Shown: positions 45,301 through 54,844, numbered from the stretch's first letter. The stretch: DNA of 64,000 bases from Nitrospina sp. (GCA_024648695.1 JACAVV010000019.1:23964-87963), one strand, 5' to 3'. Translations and numbers: made by a program. The notes: generated by a model from the letters alone, not told the origin.

Positions 45301-48300
45301 ATGTTTTGAATTTCACTGATGGTTTCCGTCAAAATCGCCGAGTAACTATTGGCGCCATTACGGGCAATCGAGTAAGCATAAATCAAACCATTTTGCTGGG
45401 TCACATACAATCTGTCATCAGGACCAAACTGCAAGGTGGTTGGGCTATCGAGTGTGATCCCCAACAGACTGCTCTTACCAAAGCTGATCGGAATATCATC
45501 CACACCGGTTCCCGTTAATGGAATGGCCATGGGTGAATTACTTCCTGAATGAAATACATTCAAAGTCGCCGTCTTGGCTCCCAAACTCAAAGCCTGGAAA
45601 GTCACGGTGATCTGATGCGATTCACCGGGCGCCAGGGTCACCCCGGACACATCATCAAAGTCATCTGAAAAATCCCCTGCATCGGTACCCGCCATACTTG
45701 TGGAAGATACGGTAATAGAAGGATCTCCCGGATCACCCATATTCACAATACTGACGATCTGGTCCAGTGGACTTCCGACCAGACCCAATCCATAATTCAA
45801 GCGGGTCGGAAAAGCTCCCAACTCGTTCTCGCCGGGTTCCGCATCGTATAATGTTACATCATCCATGTAGGCAAGAAATTTATCTGCATTGAAACCTTCA
45901 TAGCCGATAAGAGTATCCGCAATATTTGTCAAATCATGGCTTCCGGTACTGACCTGAGTTCCATTGACGATAAACTTCCAGGTTCCGGAAACGGTATCCA
46001 CATCAATACAAATATCGTAGATGATATCGGGTAAAATTGTAATTTGCTGGACCGAAGTCGCCGCCTCAGTATTCACACCCAACTTAAAATTGGAGCCTGC
46101 TTTACTAAGCCACAAATGAACAAAGTCCGGAAAGGTTTTAGCAATATCCCAACGCACCTTTTCAAGGTCCTCGGCTGTGGATGCACTATCGATCATAAAC
46201 TTGAACTTCACTTTCAAAAAGTCCGTATTCAGACCGTTCTTGATCACGCGGTGCCCGCTGGCATTCAACTGAAGGGAATGAGCTCCATTAATTTTTGAGT
46301 TTGTATCTACGGTTCCCCCGAAACTGCTCCAGAACAAGTCTGCCGTTCCAGTCTCAAAGGTATCCACCACCAAAGGCGGTACTGCTGGAGGAACGTTATT
46401 GGTGACTTCCAGGGAAATGGTCCTGACTTGGTTACTCGCTCCACCCACTTGATCAAAGGTAACCATTCCGATATGGGTCCCTTCACCAAGTGCATTCGCA
46501 TTGGCATTTATGGTAGCGGTAACCGGGCTTTCCTGATTGGCCGCCAGGTTCAAGGAAGGTGTCGACAGATCCAGCCAGTTCACGTCCACGGAAACATCCA
46601 CGTCGTTTGAAACTGTTGCCAGGTTACGAACATCGAAAACGAAAGCGTCCGGTCCAAAGGGTCCACCGACAGGTCCCGTAGAATCCTGCTGGGTCTCAGG
46701 GTCTACCTGAATGAAGCCGGATATCGGATCCTGATCGTAAATCAGAATGTCATCCATATAGCCAATAAAACTGCCTGCATTGAATCCTTCAAAACCGATC
46801 AGCATTTGGCTGATCTGGGTCACTGAATGGACTCCTGAAGATACCTCACTGCCATCGACTTTGAACACCCAGCCACCGGTGGTATCCACTTCCAACTCAA
46901 TATCATAAACGGTGTCCGGTTGAATGGTGATGTCTTCAAAGCTGGTCAACAAACTGGTGCCAACACCCAAATGGAACTGTCCGCCGCTTCGGGTCAACCA
47001 CATGACCACATGGTTCGGCCATTGCTTCACCAGATCCCAGCGGGTTTTTTGACCATCAGTTGCTGTGGAAGCGCTATCCACCAGAAATTTGAATTGCAGG
47101 TTTACAAAATTCGAATTTATACCATTCTTGACAACTCGTTCCCCGGAGGAATCAATTCTGAATGAATTGTTGCCGGATACTCTGGAATTGGTATCCACAT
47201 CACCATTGGTGCTATTCCAGAATGGTAGTGGGCTTCCAGTTTCAAAAGTCTCCGTAACCAGAGGCAAGCCCTGCCCTGCGCCATTTACCGTCAGGGTAAC
47301 AGTCCGGGTGGTATCACCGGTGCCTGTGGTATTATCGAATGTAATGATTCCCTCATGGACTCCCGGTGCCAGGCCATTGGCATTAGCATTGATCACGATA
47401 TCCTGCACCACCTGGCTACTGGAGGGAACGTTCACCGGTGCACCCGGAACATCCAGCCAATTCACGTTGGAGGTGATTTCAATATCATGAGGAACAATGT
47501 CGATATTTTCCAAAGTGTAAAATTTATTGCCAGGAGTGAAAGGCCCGCCCTCATTACCTGAGGAATCGAGTCCGGTTAAAGGAGTCACACTCAAGGCAGA
47601 CGGCGATGGATCCTGGTCAAAGATCAGGATATCGTCAATATAGGCATTAAAGCTTGCCGCGTTAAAGCCTTCAAACCCAATCAACAGTTCATTCACTGCG
47701 GAAACACTATGAGTTCCTGAACTCACATCACTACCATCTACCTTGAAGGCCCAGTTTCCGGAGCCATCAACTTCAAGCTCAATATCGTAATTTGTATCAG
47801 GTAAAATGGTGATATCCTGAACTGTTGTAACCAAACTGGTACCAACACCCAGTTTAAAATCGGCTCCATCTTTACTCAGCCACAAAACCACATGGTTTGG
47901 CCACTGTTTGATCAAATCCCACCGAGTGCGATCACCACTAGTCGCTGTTGAAGAACTGTCCACACGAAGCTTGAACTGAAGATTGACGAAATTGTAGGCG
48001 ACTCCTGATTTAACAACCCGGTCACCACTGGCGTTCAGGAGAAAAGAATTGACTCCCGAAACCAGTGAGTTTGTATCGAAATCCCCGCTGGAACTGCTCC
48101 AGAAAGGTTGCACACTTCCCGTTTCAAAAGTTTCAGTAACCAGAGGTGCGACAATACTACTAACCGTCAATTCCACATCACGAGTGGTATCGCTATCACC
48201 GGATAAATCATCAAAAGTAACCGTACCCACATGAACTCCGGGGATCAGGCTGTTTGCGTTTGCATTGATACTGACAATGGCATCTTCCGATAACCCGGCA

Positions 48301-51068
48301 CCCACTGAAATAGGGGATGCCGGAACATCCAGCCAGGCCACATTTGATGTAACCTCAACGTCATTTGAAGAACCGCCATTATTGGTAATGGTATAGGTTT
48401 CCGAATTCGGCGAGAACGGGCCTCCCTGTAATCCAGATGCGATTAAATCCGTTGTTGGCGTGATGTCCAGATTAGCCGGAGTCGGATCCTGATCGAAAAT
48501 CTTGATCTCATCCATGTAAACCAGGAAACTGCTGGCGTTGAATCCTTCCAAACCAATCAACATTTGAGAGACTTGTGCAAGCGAGTGATTGCCCGTTGAC
48601 ACAACAGCCCCATCAACGCGAAATTTCCATTCTCCCGTGGTGGTATCCGCTTCAAGTTCGATGTCGTGAACCGTATCCGCAGAAATGGTGGTTTGCTGAA
48701 CGTTGGCAACCAGATCCGTTCCCACGCCCAAATGGAACTGTCCTCCACTTCGGCTCAGCCACATCACTACGTGATTGGGCCATTGCTTCAGCAGGTCCCA
48801 GCGGGTTCTTTGTCCATTCGTCGCGGTGGAAGCACTATCCACCCGCATCTTGAATTGCAGGTTTATAAAATTCGAATTAACTCCATTTTTGATAACACGT
48901 TCACCACTGGCATCCAAAGTAAAAGAGTTCACCCCGTCAATTTTCGATGTGCCATCAACCGTCCCGTTTGTCGAAGACCAAAAGGGGTCCGGAGATCCAC
49001 TCTCAAAAGTTTCATGAATGAGAGGAGTCGGACCTGTCCCGGTAACCGTTAGGGTCACATTCCGGGTGGTATCATTACTATCCCCATCAAATGTGATAAT
49101 GCCATTATGGATTCCGGCCGGCAGTGAATTCGCATTGGCGTTTACGGCAACCTGCACGACGCTTTGTGCCCCAACACCCAGGTTGGTTACTCCTCCCGGT
49201 ACGGTCAGCCAGTTAACATCGGAGGTCACTTCAAATGAATTGGAGCCTCCCCCGGTATTTTCAACCGTATAATCCTTGGTGGCCGGAGAGAATGCCCCAC
49301 CTTCCGGACCGCTTAAAATAAAATCGTCTCCAGGTGTATACGTCAAGGCCGCCGGAACCGTTTGCACCGTAACACTGGTGGTTCGAGTCATGCTGAATCC
49401 TTCTACACCATCATCTACAGTTACTTCCAGATCACAAGCCACATCGGCACCTGTTTGATTTGAACTCGCAGTCCAGGTAGGATTGGCCAGGGTGTTATCG
49501 TTAAAACTTCCGTCTCCAATGGATCCACCACAATCTGCGGTCCAGTTATAATTCAGGGAATGCGCTAGAGCATCTGTCACCGAAAACGACATCAATACTG
49601 CCGCGGCGGAAGCAATAGGGTCGGACGCAGGGGACGGCCCCGAATTTATCGTCAAATGAGTTTGCAAAGCGGTGACAGCCGTATCCACCTGGATTCTTGG
49701 AAAGGTAATCCCGTTTGCGGGGTCGGTCACCCCCACCCCTGAAAGTTGTAACGTGTTCAGAATTGCATCTACATTGACATCGACATCGGCAATATCAGCG
49801 GCTTCCCGCATTAAAGCCCAGGCACCTGCCACATGCGGTGCGGCCATGGAGGTTCCGTCCAGGGAGGTAAACCCTCCTCCTGGAATAGAAGACGTGATGT
49901 CTTCGCCGGGAGCAAAAAGTTCTAATGTGGTATCCGTATTCGAAAAAATGGAAACTGCATCCGCTTTGGTTGTTGATGAAACACTGACGGCCGTTGAAAT
50001 ACACGCAGGCGCATTCATGGAATCTGACCATCCATCATTTCCTGAGGCAATAACGGTAGCGATTCCTGCGGCCCGCAGATTGTCAATGGCCGCTTTGCGC
50101 GCGGCTTGCGTGACGTCACAATGTGAAAAATTTCGCCCACCCCCCAAACTCATATTGACTGAGGCAATATCCATCGAAGCACTTAAAGTAAGCACCCGTT
50201 CCAAAGCTAAAATTTGATCCGAAGGAAAGGAAGAAACACAGGGTGCCGATGCTGGCGCACAATCAGATGCGTCGCTGAATTTTGTAAACACCTGAATGGA
50301 AATTATATCCGCCCCCTGCCCTACACCTGTGGAGGACAAATCAGCCCCTGCGGCAATTCCGGCCACATGAGTACCATGATCACATTCTCCAGCCAGGGTT
50401 GCATCGCTGGCACTACAATGAACGCCAGAGCCCACGGCGGTACTTTGGGTAACTCCACCTGGGCACACACTGGTAATATCTGAACCGCTATTGGTTGAGT
50501 AGCACGCTTCCGAAACCACCCGGGAACCGAAAAAACTGTGTGCTGTATCTACCCCTGTATCTAAAATTGCCACCGCCCAATTCTGCCCTGTAATTCCATT
50601 GGTAAAAACGTTGTCAGCACCGATAACTGGAATACTTCCGGTCAATGTTGCACGAGAAGGAATATCTTCCTCCACAGCTTCAACATTGGGATCGTTCCTT
50701 AAAACTTCCAAAGTCTGGGCATCCACATCCATAGCCAGGTATGGAATGTATTCGAACCGTTTCGCCCCACGGGCATTGATTCCGCTATGAGTCAAGTTTT
50801 CGAGAACCTGATCCTGCTTTCGATCAATGGCCGAAGAACGAACCGTATCCAGGACTGGATTCGGACTGGATTGAGTTGTGGAAGAAGCATCTTCTTTTAA
50901 TTTAACGATAACCTTTACTTTTCCCTTCGTGTCAGCAACCTGGCTCAAACGGTCCCATTCGCCAGAAGCGTCTTCAGCCATTGCAGGGAAAACAGCAATC
51001 AGGTTAATAAAAAATGCCAGAATGAAAGCTTTAACAATAAATTTTTTAAATTCAACTTTATTAGTCAT
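42306..51068 (-). CDS. Giant secreted subtilase with repeated adhesive domains and a GSDH-like beta-propeller
   Basis: A 2,920-residue exported protein. The signal peptide (1-31, AMA) is followed by an I9-like propeptide (about 50-138) and an S8 subtilisin domain with D170 (AILDTGVD), H231 (DHGTHVAGI), N344 (ASGND) and S407 (DGTSMAAPHVAG). Next come an Ig/PKD-like segment and four alternating BACON-like and jelly-roll (LamG-like) units (about 574-1740). An ASH/choice-of-anchor domain, a glucose/sorbosone-dehydrogenase-like propeller (about 1860-2310) and Asp-rich thrombospondin-type calcium repeats (DHDGDGTSDLNDPDDDNDG) follow, then two further beta domains. No PEP-CTERM, LPXTG or other sorting tail is seen. 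I used the ATG before the signal peptide; a GTG 14 codons upstream is less likely. It is probably a surface or matrix protease-adhesin. Confidence 0.85.
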   Translation of the reverse strand: MTNKVEFKKFIVKAFILAFFINLIAVFPAMAEDASGEWDRLSQVADTKGKVKVIVKLKEDASSTTQSSPNPVLDTVRSSAIDRKQDQVLENLTHSGINARGAKRFEYIPYLAMDVDAQTLEVLRNDPNVEAVEEDIPSRATLTGSIPVIGADNVFTNGITGQNWAVAILDTGVDTAHSFFGSRVVSEACYSTNSGSDITSVCPGGVTQSTAVGSGVHCSASDATLAGECDHGTHVAGIAAGADLSSTGVGQGADIISIQVFTKFSDASDCAPASAPCVSSFPSDQILALERVLTLSASMDIASVNMSLGGGRNFSHCDVTQAARKAAIDNLRAAGIATVIASGNDGWSDSMNAPACISTAVSVSSTTKADAVSIFSNTDTTLELFAPGEDITSSIPGGGFTSLDGTSMAAPHVAGAWALMREAADIADVDVNVDAILNTLQLSGVGVTDPANGITFPRIQVDTAVTALQTHLTINSGPSPASDPIASAAAVLMSFSVTDALAHSLNYNWTADCGGSIGDGSFNDNTLANPTWTASSNQTGADVACDLEVTVDDGVEGFSMTRTTSVTVQTVPAALTYTPGDDFILSGPEGGAFSPATKDYTVENTGGGSNSFEVTSDVNWLTVPGGVTNLGVGAQSVVQVAVNANANSLPAGIHNGIITFDGDSNDTTRNVTLTVTGTGPTPLIHETFESGSPDPFWSSTNGTVDGTSKIDGVNSFTLDASGERVIKNGVNSNFINLQFKMRVDSASTATNGQRTRWDLLKQWPNHVVMWLSRSGGQFHLGVGTDLVANVQQTTISADTVHDIELEADTTTGEWKFRVDGAVVSTGNHSLAQVSQMLIGLEGFNASSFLVYMDEIKIFDQDPTPANLDITPTTDLIASGLQGGPFSPNSETYTITNNGGSSNDVEVTSNVAWLDVPASPISVGAGLSEDAIVSINANANSLIPGVHVGTVTFDDLSGDSDTTRDVELTVSSIVAPLVTETFETGSVQPFWSSSSGDFDTNSLVSGVNSFLLNASGDRVVKSGVAYNFVNLQFKLRVDSSSTATSGDRTRWDLIKQWPNHVVLWLSKDGADFKLGVGTSLVTTVQDITILPDTNYDIELEVDGSGNWAFKVDGSDVSSGTHSVSAVNELLIGFEGFNAASFNAYIDDILIFDQDPSPSALSVTPLTGLDSSGNEGGPFTPGNKFYTLENIDIVPHDIEITSNVNWLDVPGAPVNVPSSSQVVQDIVINANANGLAPGVHEGIITFDNTTGTGDTTRTVTLTVNGAGQGLPLVTETFETGSPLPFWNSTNGDVDTNSRVSGNNSFRIDSSGERVVKNGINSNFVNLQFKFLVDSASTATDGQKTRWDLVKQWPNHVVMWLTRSGGQFHLGVGTSLLTSFEDITIQPDTVYDIELEVDTTGGWVFKVDGSEVSSGVHSVTQISQMLIGFEGFNAGSFIGYMDDILIYDQDPISGFIQVDPETQQDSTGPVGGPFGPDAFVFDVRNLATVSNDVDVSVDVNWLDLSTPSLNLAANQESPVTATINANANALGEGTHIGMVTFDQVGGASNQVRTISLEVTNNVPPAVPPLVVDTFETGTADLFWSSFGGTVDTNSKINGAHSLQLNASGHRVIKNGLNTDFLKVKFKFMIDSASTAEDLEKVRWDIAKTFPDFVHLWLSKAGSNFKLGVNTEAATSVQQITILPDIIYDICIDVDTVSGTWKFIVNGTQVSTGSHDLTNIADTLIGYEGFNADKFLAYMDDVTLYDAEPGENELGAFPTRLNYGLGLVGSPLDQIVSIVNMGDPGDPSITVSSTSMAGTDAGDFSDDFDDVSGVTLAPGESHQITVTFQALSLGAKTATLNVFHSGSNSPMAIPLTGTGVDDIPISFGKSSLLGITLDSPTTLQFGPDDRLYVTQQNGLIYAYSIARNGANSYSAILTETISEIQNIPNHDDDGTLNPSVNTRQVTGIYVTGTATNPVIYVTSSDPRIGAGTEKGDLDLDTNSSMLSRLTWNGASWDKLDLVRGLPRSEENHSANGIVLDELNNIMYLTMGGNTNHGGPSNNFAFLPETALSAAILEIDLNAIGESTYDLPTLDDEDRAGVNDLNDPFGGNNGKNQAILDPTGPVQVYSPGWRNPYDLVVTEAGRMYSIDNGGNAGWGEIPVSEGPAGNCTNDISEPGVTDLDQLHLITGPGYYAGHPNPTRGNMANTFNPTNPQSPVSSSNAVECDYLAPVSEDGAITDFPTSTNGMDEYTASNFQGKLTGNLLAAGFDNILYRIELDATGTTLVTNEPLASNVGFIPLDVVAHGDDDLFPGTIWMVDIATNDVIILEPGDFGGATIPICTGADDNTIDEDEDGFDNADEIDNGTNPCSPADVPSDHDGDGTSDLNDPDDDNDGILDNTDHFALDPDNGTTTYMPLRHTWDNDEGSLGGILDLGWTGLMTNHSTNYRDLYDPTKMTAGGAAGAMTVDEVSAGSANFNNQEYGFQVGVNINDTSPVFTVHSRVLAPFAGISPANYQSMGLFFGTGDQDDYIKIVVEAQGGTGGLELAKEESGTFTQITTVAETMPGPDYVDLYLEVNPAANTVQASYEVTTGGVTGSRTNVGGLESIPSTWFTSGQGMAVGVISTSIDATPFPATWDFIEVIPDDTTSEASFEITPGGGIDVSTFGSNSFLINNDSTGTQNIEKVIFDISTGFMGDMVFDPDGTAGDPVGKPFTPNTGEVDTGYTTHALSKPNGGGYQQVEINFNDFEPGELFGFSIDIDPTSIKAVAAPGPNESGSVSGLELTGSKVTVVFDNGTAYTSEPFAEATSEGGGLNIVRPLISEAPTLEILGIGSVPTTVSDASQTARISGEIGASVKLFVAETGLFLAGVPDGGFDIDPNETNSVVTLTQHTAVIGGSGFVDIPITLTNTDPDAGSNTIVAVIEDSDGATSDTAIISPIQFEPAP
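45850..49350 (-). repeat. Four tandem BACON plus jelly-roll coding repeats (about 890 bases each)
   Basis: Landmark motifs recur every 885-891 bases. The motif ETFESGS...FWSS or a close variant falls near 49000, 48120, 47240 and 46345, each time followed by W-P-N-H-V-V-(M/L)-W-L or a variant. BACON units end in NWLDVP-like motifs. The units have diverged at many positions, so this is an old internal amplification. Confidence 0.85.
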
Positions 51069-51172
51069 AAATATTCCAGATATAGGGAGATGCAAATTGG
51101 TAATCCTCACGCTTAACGTCCCAATTAAATTAACTTCTATTTAAGTATATTGTGGGCAAATAAACTTACATT

Positions 51173-51197
51173 GGGGTTAAAAACAATTTGTAACCCC
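51173..51197. promoter_or_regulatory. Inverted repeat upstream of the giant subtilase
   Basis: GGGGTTA, 11 bases, TAACCCC: a perfect seven-base palindrome about 105 bases before the subtilase ATG. It could be an operator or a leader hairpin. Confidence 0.35.
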
Positions 51198-51920
51198 GTT
51201 AGTCTAATTAGTCTAAATCACATTTCATTCAAGGGAGTGTCACAGAATGGTCACAATTCCTTCAAAGTGATAAACCCTTTAAATTATTAAAAATAAACAG
51301 TCTTACTACTAATTTAAGACAAAACAAATCATTTGAAAAGAGGCAAGTTTCTAACTTGGGGAAATACAATGGTTTTCGAAGTGTATCAGAGTTGCAATTT
51401 TTAAAAGGATTTTCAAAATTCAAAAAAATTCACTCTTTTGGGGTATTTTATGTTTTAATTCCCATTTAGGGATTTAGAGAATTTGGGCCAAAATAACTTT
51501 ACAAAAGCATAAATCGGCTGGTAACACAGGCGGGAGATTTTCTGAATTTAAGAGGTTTATTAATTATATATTTATCTAAAAATATTTTTTTTGAGCAAGC
51601 TTTATTTGAATTTAATTCAGCAATCTATTTATTAAAAAGTGATTATTTTTGGAATATTTTTAGGCAAAAATGGCAAAGTTTATTAATGATAAGTGCGGGC
51701 CTGACACTAACTCCACATTCAGGAACATAAGGGGATTGAAATAGATTTAGGAAAATAGTATGAAGTAGTATTTAAATCCCAAATCCCGGTCTGGAAATGA
51801 AGGTTTTAAGCTAAAATGAGCGACGAGAAATACTACAGTTTTATGATTGTTATATCAAATGAGAGGGTCACAAATTTTTCCTTATAGCCAAATAAAAAAG
51901 TCGCACAAATTTTGAGATTG

Positions 51921-51938
51921 CGGTTAATATTTTAACCG
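51921..51938. promoter_or_regulatory. Operator-like palindrome upstream of the SET-SET-ABC-ATP-grasp group
   Basis: CGGTTAA-TATT-TTAACCG is perfectly symmetric and lies eight bases upstream of TATACT (51947-51952), a plausible -10, where a regulator would overlap the -35. Confidence 0.4.
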
Positions 51939-51978
51939 AGAAACTATATACTTATGTTTTTTAAGGATTTAAAGGCTT

Positions 51979-52464
51979 ATGCTATTGGTAAAAACTTATT
52001 TGGCTCCCAGCCCCATTCACGGAATCGGATTATTTGCCGGAGAAGAAATTAAGAAGGGAACCGTCACTTGGCGACATGACCCAATTTTTGATATTGGCAT
52101 CAGCCAGGAACAATTGGACGCGCTTCCTGATATACAAGCTTCCCTAATGAGGACTTATTTGTTTTTTAGTGAACCTCACAAAATGTACATTTTATTAGGG
52201 GATAATGCCCGATTTATTAATCATAGTGAGAATCCAAATATTTGCTATGAGGCTTTTGCAAAAGGAACGGTTGCCAGCTGTGATATAGCCAAAGGCGAGG
52301 AATTGACTGAAGATTATGAAACTTTTGAAGGTCGGCCAGATTTTGACCTGACACTTTCCAAAGATGTGTTTGAATTAAATACTCCAAAATGGAAAAAGGC
52401 AATAAGGCCGTTTTTTGGAATATTAAAGGCTCCTTTAAAAATTTTAAAACGTATAGTTGACTAA
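51979..52464 (+). CDS. SET-domain protein (first copy)
   Basis: A 161-residue protein made of a SET domain, the fold of lysine methyltransferases. Motifs in order are SPIHGIGLFAGEEIKKG (11-27), the SAM-binding RFINHSENPN (78-87) and GEELTEDYETF (106-116) with catalytic-type Y113. The usual post-SET cysteine cluster is missing, as in many bacterial SET proteins. AAGG lies about 16 bases upstream of the ATG. It is followed after 44 bases by a close paralogue. Its methylation target is unknown. Confidence 0.82.
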   Translation: MLLVKTYLAPSPIHGIGLFAGEEIKKGTVTWRHDPIFDIGISQEQLDALPDIQASLMRTYLFFSEPHKMYILLGDNARFINHSENPNICYEAFAKGTVASCDIAKGEELTEDYETFEGRPDFDLTLSKDVFELNTPKWKKAIRPFFGILKAPLKILKRIVD

Positions 52465-52508
52465 CAAAGTATGGTTAATTCAATTTTATTTTAAGGACCT
52501 AAAATAAC

Positions 52509-52997
52509 ATGCTATTGGTAAAAACTTATTTAGCCCCCAGTTCCATTCACGGGATGGGATTATATGCCGCAGAAGATATTGAGGAAGGTGCAGTAATCTG
52601 GCGTCATGACCCGGTTTTTGATATTGGTTTCAAAAAAGAGCAATTGGACGCGCTTTCCGAACTTCAAAAGAAATCCATAAAAAATTATTTATTCTATGTA
52701 AAGCCTCAAGACTTGTATGTGCTTTGTGCCGATGATGCTCGATTTATTAATCATAGTGAAAACCCATGTATGACCAATGGGGAGAATAAAGACGAATCTG
52801 TTGCCACCCGCCATATAGTTAAGGGCGAGGAATTAACTGATGATTATCGCAACTATGATTCCCGTTCGCCTCTTGACCTGATAATTTCCGATGGATTGTA
52901 CGCACCGTATATTCGAAAACGAAAATTACCAGCACGGTTAGTGGTCGGTTTTTTAAGGATGACAATGAATCTATTTAAAGGGTCGTCAAACAAGTAA
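52509..52997 (+). CDS. SET-domain protein (second copy)
   Basis: A 162-residue tandem paralogue of the previous gene. The first ten residues are identical, and SSIHGMGLYA, RFINHSENPC and GEELTDDY (with Y113) are shared. The middle and the C-terminal 50 residues differ, so the copies probably recognise different substrates or form a heterodimer. AAGGAC stands before the ATG. The ABC exporter gene begins 65 bases later. Confidence 0.82.
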   Translation: MLLVKTYLAPSSIHGMGLYAAEDIEEGAVIWRHDPVFDIGFKKEQLDALSELQKKSIKNYLFYVKPQDLYVLCADDARFINHSENPCMTNGENKDESVATRHIVKGEELTDDYRNYDSRSPLDLIISDGLYAPYIRKRKLPARLVVGFLRMTMNLFKGSSNK

Positions 52998-53062
52998 CGC
53001 CATAATCAAGTCACGGTTTATTAAAAAATCATTTATACATGTTCTAAAAACCTACTCAATAA

Positions 53063-54844
53063 ATGAAACAAGGATTATTTAAAACTTACTGGCAGGCTCT
53101 GGAAGGTTTCCGTAAACATGCCTTGCTGGTGATACTGCTTACAGGATTCTCCGGCATGTTGGAAGGAACTGCCTTATTGACATTAATTCCAGTTTTAAAT
53201 ACAGACAGTTCTTCAGAAACCGTTAGTGAAATACTTTTTCAGATTTTCCAGTTTCTCGGTTTTAGCCCAGAGGATTATCAAATTGCGGCGATAGTATCTT
53301 TTTTGATTATTGGGCTAATTTCGACCACCATATACCTTTTATCAGAAATCAGCATTATTAGGTTGGGAACTCATTTAGAAAAACATTTCCGTCTAAACCT
53401 GTCGCACGGACTTTTCAAGATGCAGTGGTCGAGATTCCTGTCCATCAGTCTTGGAGACCTTAATAAAGCCACTTTTACTGAAGTTGAGTATATCAGTGAT
53501 GGAATCTATTACTTTCTTGTGGGAATTGGCGCTTCGTTGGTGTGTTTGTGTTTTATCTTCCTTGCCTTTTCCATTTCAATTGAAATAACTCTTTATGCTT
53601 TAATTTTTGCCATATTCGCAGGAACGGGCTACAAGTTTGCGGGAGATAAAGGGTTCGAACATGGACAAAAGTTGTCCGAAACATCCACTTTAATTGGAGA
53701 ACATGTCGGAGAAATCTATAACAATCTTAAATTGTTAAAAGCCACAGGCTATATTCCTCAAGCTAAAAAACAGGCTCATAAGTTATTTACTCAATTTGCG
53801 CATGATTGTTTTTGGAGTAAAAGTTATGGGATTTATATGCAAGGTATTTTTGATGGGCTCAGTTTTTTGTTTTTGACTGGAGTGCTCGCGTTTTCTATTA
53901 TTTCGTCCAATCTTCCCGTTGAAAAAATTGTGGTGTTTCTCGCCATTTTTTATCGATTGGTTCCACGAACCCGATTGGTTCACAATTACTTTTATGAGGC
54001 CCGTAACCACCAACCCTGGTATTTGAGCTGGAAAAAACGATATGACCAGATTTCAAAGTATCCTGAAAAAAAATCAGGCAAAACAAAATTATTATTTCAA
54101 AATTCGCTTGAATTAGAAGAGGTTTATTTCAAATACCTGAATTCTCCAGTTGACGTATTGAGGGGAATCAATTTAAAGATTGGAAAAGGACAATTTATTG
54201 GTTTGGTGGGTGGATCCGGAAGTGGAAAAAGTACTTTAATCGATTTAATCACAGGTATATTTATACCCTCAAATGGACGATTGTCTTTGGATAATATACC
54301 GTTCGAGGATTTAGACCTTGAGGAATGGCGATCCAAAATTGGCCTGGTGCTACAGGACAGTCCGATTTTTAATACCACGATACTCAATAACATCGCCTGG
54401 GGTTTTTCTGAACCTGACCTGGAACAAGTTCGACACAAAGCAAAATTAGCTCATGCCTGGGAATTCATAGAAGCCCTTCCTGAAGGTTTGAACACCCACC
54501 TCGGAGACAAAGGGGCCCGTTTATCGGGTGGCCAAAAACAGCGCATTGCCCTGGCCAGGGCTCTTTACCGTGATCCGGATCTTTTAATTCTGGACGAGGC
54601 CACCAGCGCTTTGGACAGTGAATCTGAAATTGAAATCCAAAAAGCGCTGGAAAGTCTCAGGGGAAAAATATCCATTTTAATGGTCGCGCACCGATTGAAT
54701 ACCATTCAGAAAGCGGATGAGATACTCGTTCTGGAAGGTGGAAAGATAGTCGAAAAGGGAAATTGGTTAAGCTTGACTTCTAAGCCTAATGGAATTTTTC
54801 AGAAAATGGCGGATATGCAAAGCCTGGTAAATAAATCAAATTAA
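53063..54844 (+). CDS. ABC exporter (fused transmembrane and ATPase domains)
   Basis: A 593-residue half-transporter of the MsbA/lipid-flippase-like type. About six transmembrane segments occupy residues 15-310. The ATPase has Walker A GGSGSGKST (383-391), the Q-loop LVLQDSP, the signature LSGGQ (487-491), Walker B LLILDEATSAL (D511, E512) and H543. It would work as a homodimer. No peptidase C39 domain is present. Context suggests export of a lipid-linked glycan or of a product made by the neighbouring SET and ATP-grasp-like proteins. Confidence 0.92.
   Translation: MKQGLFKTYWQALEGFRKHALLVILLTGFSGMLEGTALLTLIPVLNTDSSSETVSEILFQIFQFLGFSPEDYQIAAIVSFLIIGLISTTIYLLSEISIIRLGTHLEKHFRLNLSHGLFKMQWSRFLSISLGDLNKATFTEVEYISDGIYYFLVGIGASLVCLCFIFLAFSISIEITLYALIFAIFAGTGYKFAGDKGFEHGQKLSETSTLIGEHVGEIYNNLKLLKATGYIPQAKKQAHKLFTQFAHDCFWSKSYGIYMQGIFDGLSFLFLTGVLAFSIISSNLPVEKIVVFLAIFYRLVPRTRLVHNYFYEARNHQPWYLSWKKRYDQISKYPEKKSGKTKLLFQNSLELEEVYFKYLNSPVDVLRGINLKIGKGQFIGLVGGSGSGKSTLIDLITGIFIPSNGRLSLDNIPFEDLDLEEWRSKIGLVLQDSPIFNTTILNNIAWGFSEPDLEQVRHKAKLAHAWEFIEALPEGLNTHLGDKGARLSGGQKQRIALARALYRDPDLLILDEATSALDSESEIEIQKALESLRGKISILMVAHRLNTIQKADEILVLEGGKIVEKGNWLSLTSKPNGIFQKMADMQSLVNKSN

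Larger units (their letters stand above)
51069..51978. other. AT-rich intergenic region between the giant subtilase and SET genes
   Basis: About 900 bases separating divergent transcripts. No gene was found on either strand. It contains the direct repeat TAGTCTAAT/TAGTCTAAA near 51200, two palindromes reported separately, and a minus-strand TATACT about 80 bases before the subtilase start. Confidence 0.5.

Noticed and set aside
45850..49350. Regular repeats considered as a CRISPR or satellite array
   Set aside because: The repeats are about 890 bases, in frame, diverged, and encode domains of one protein.
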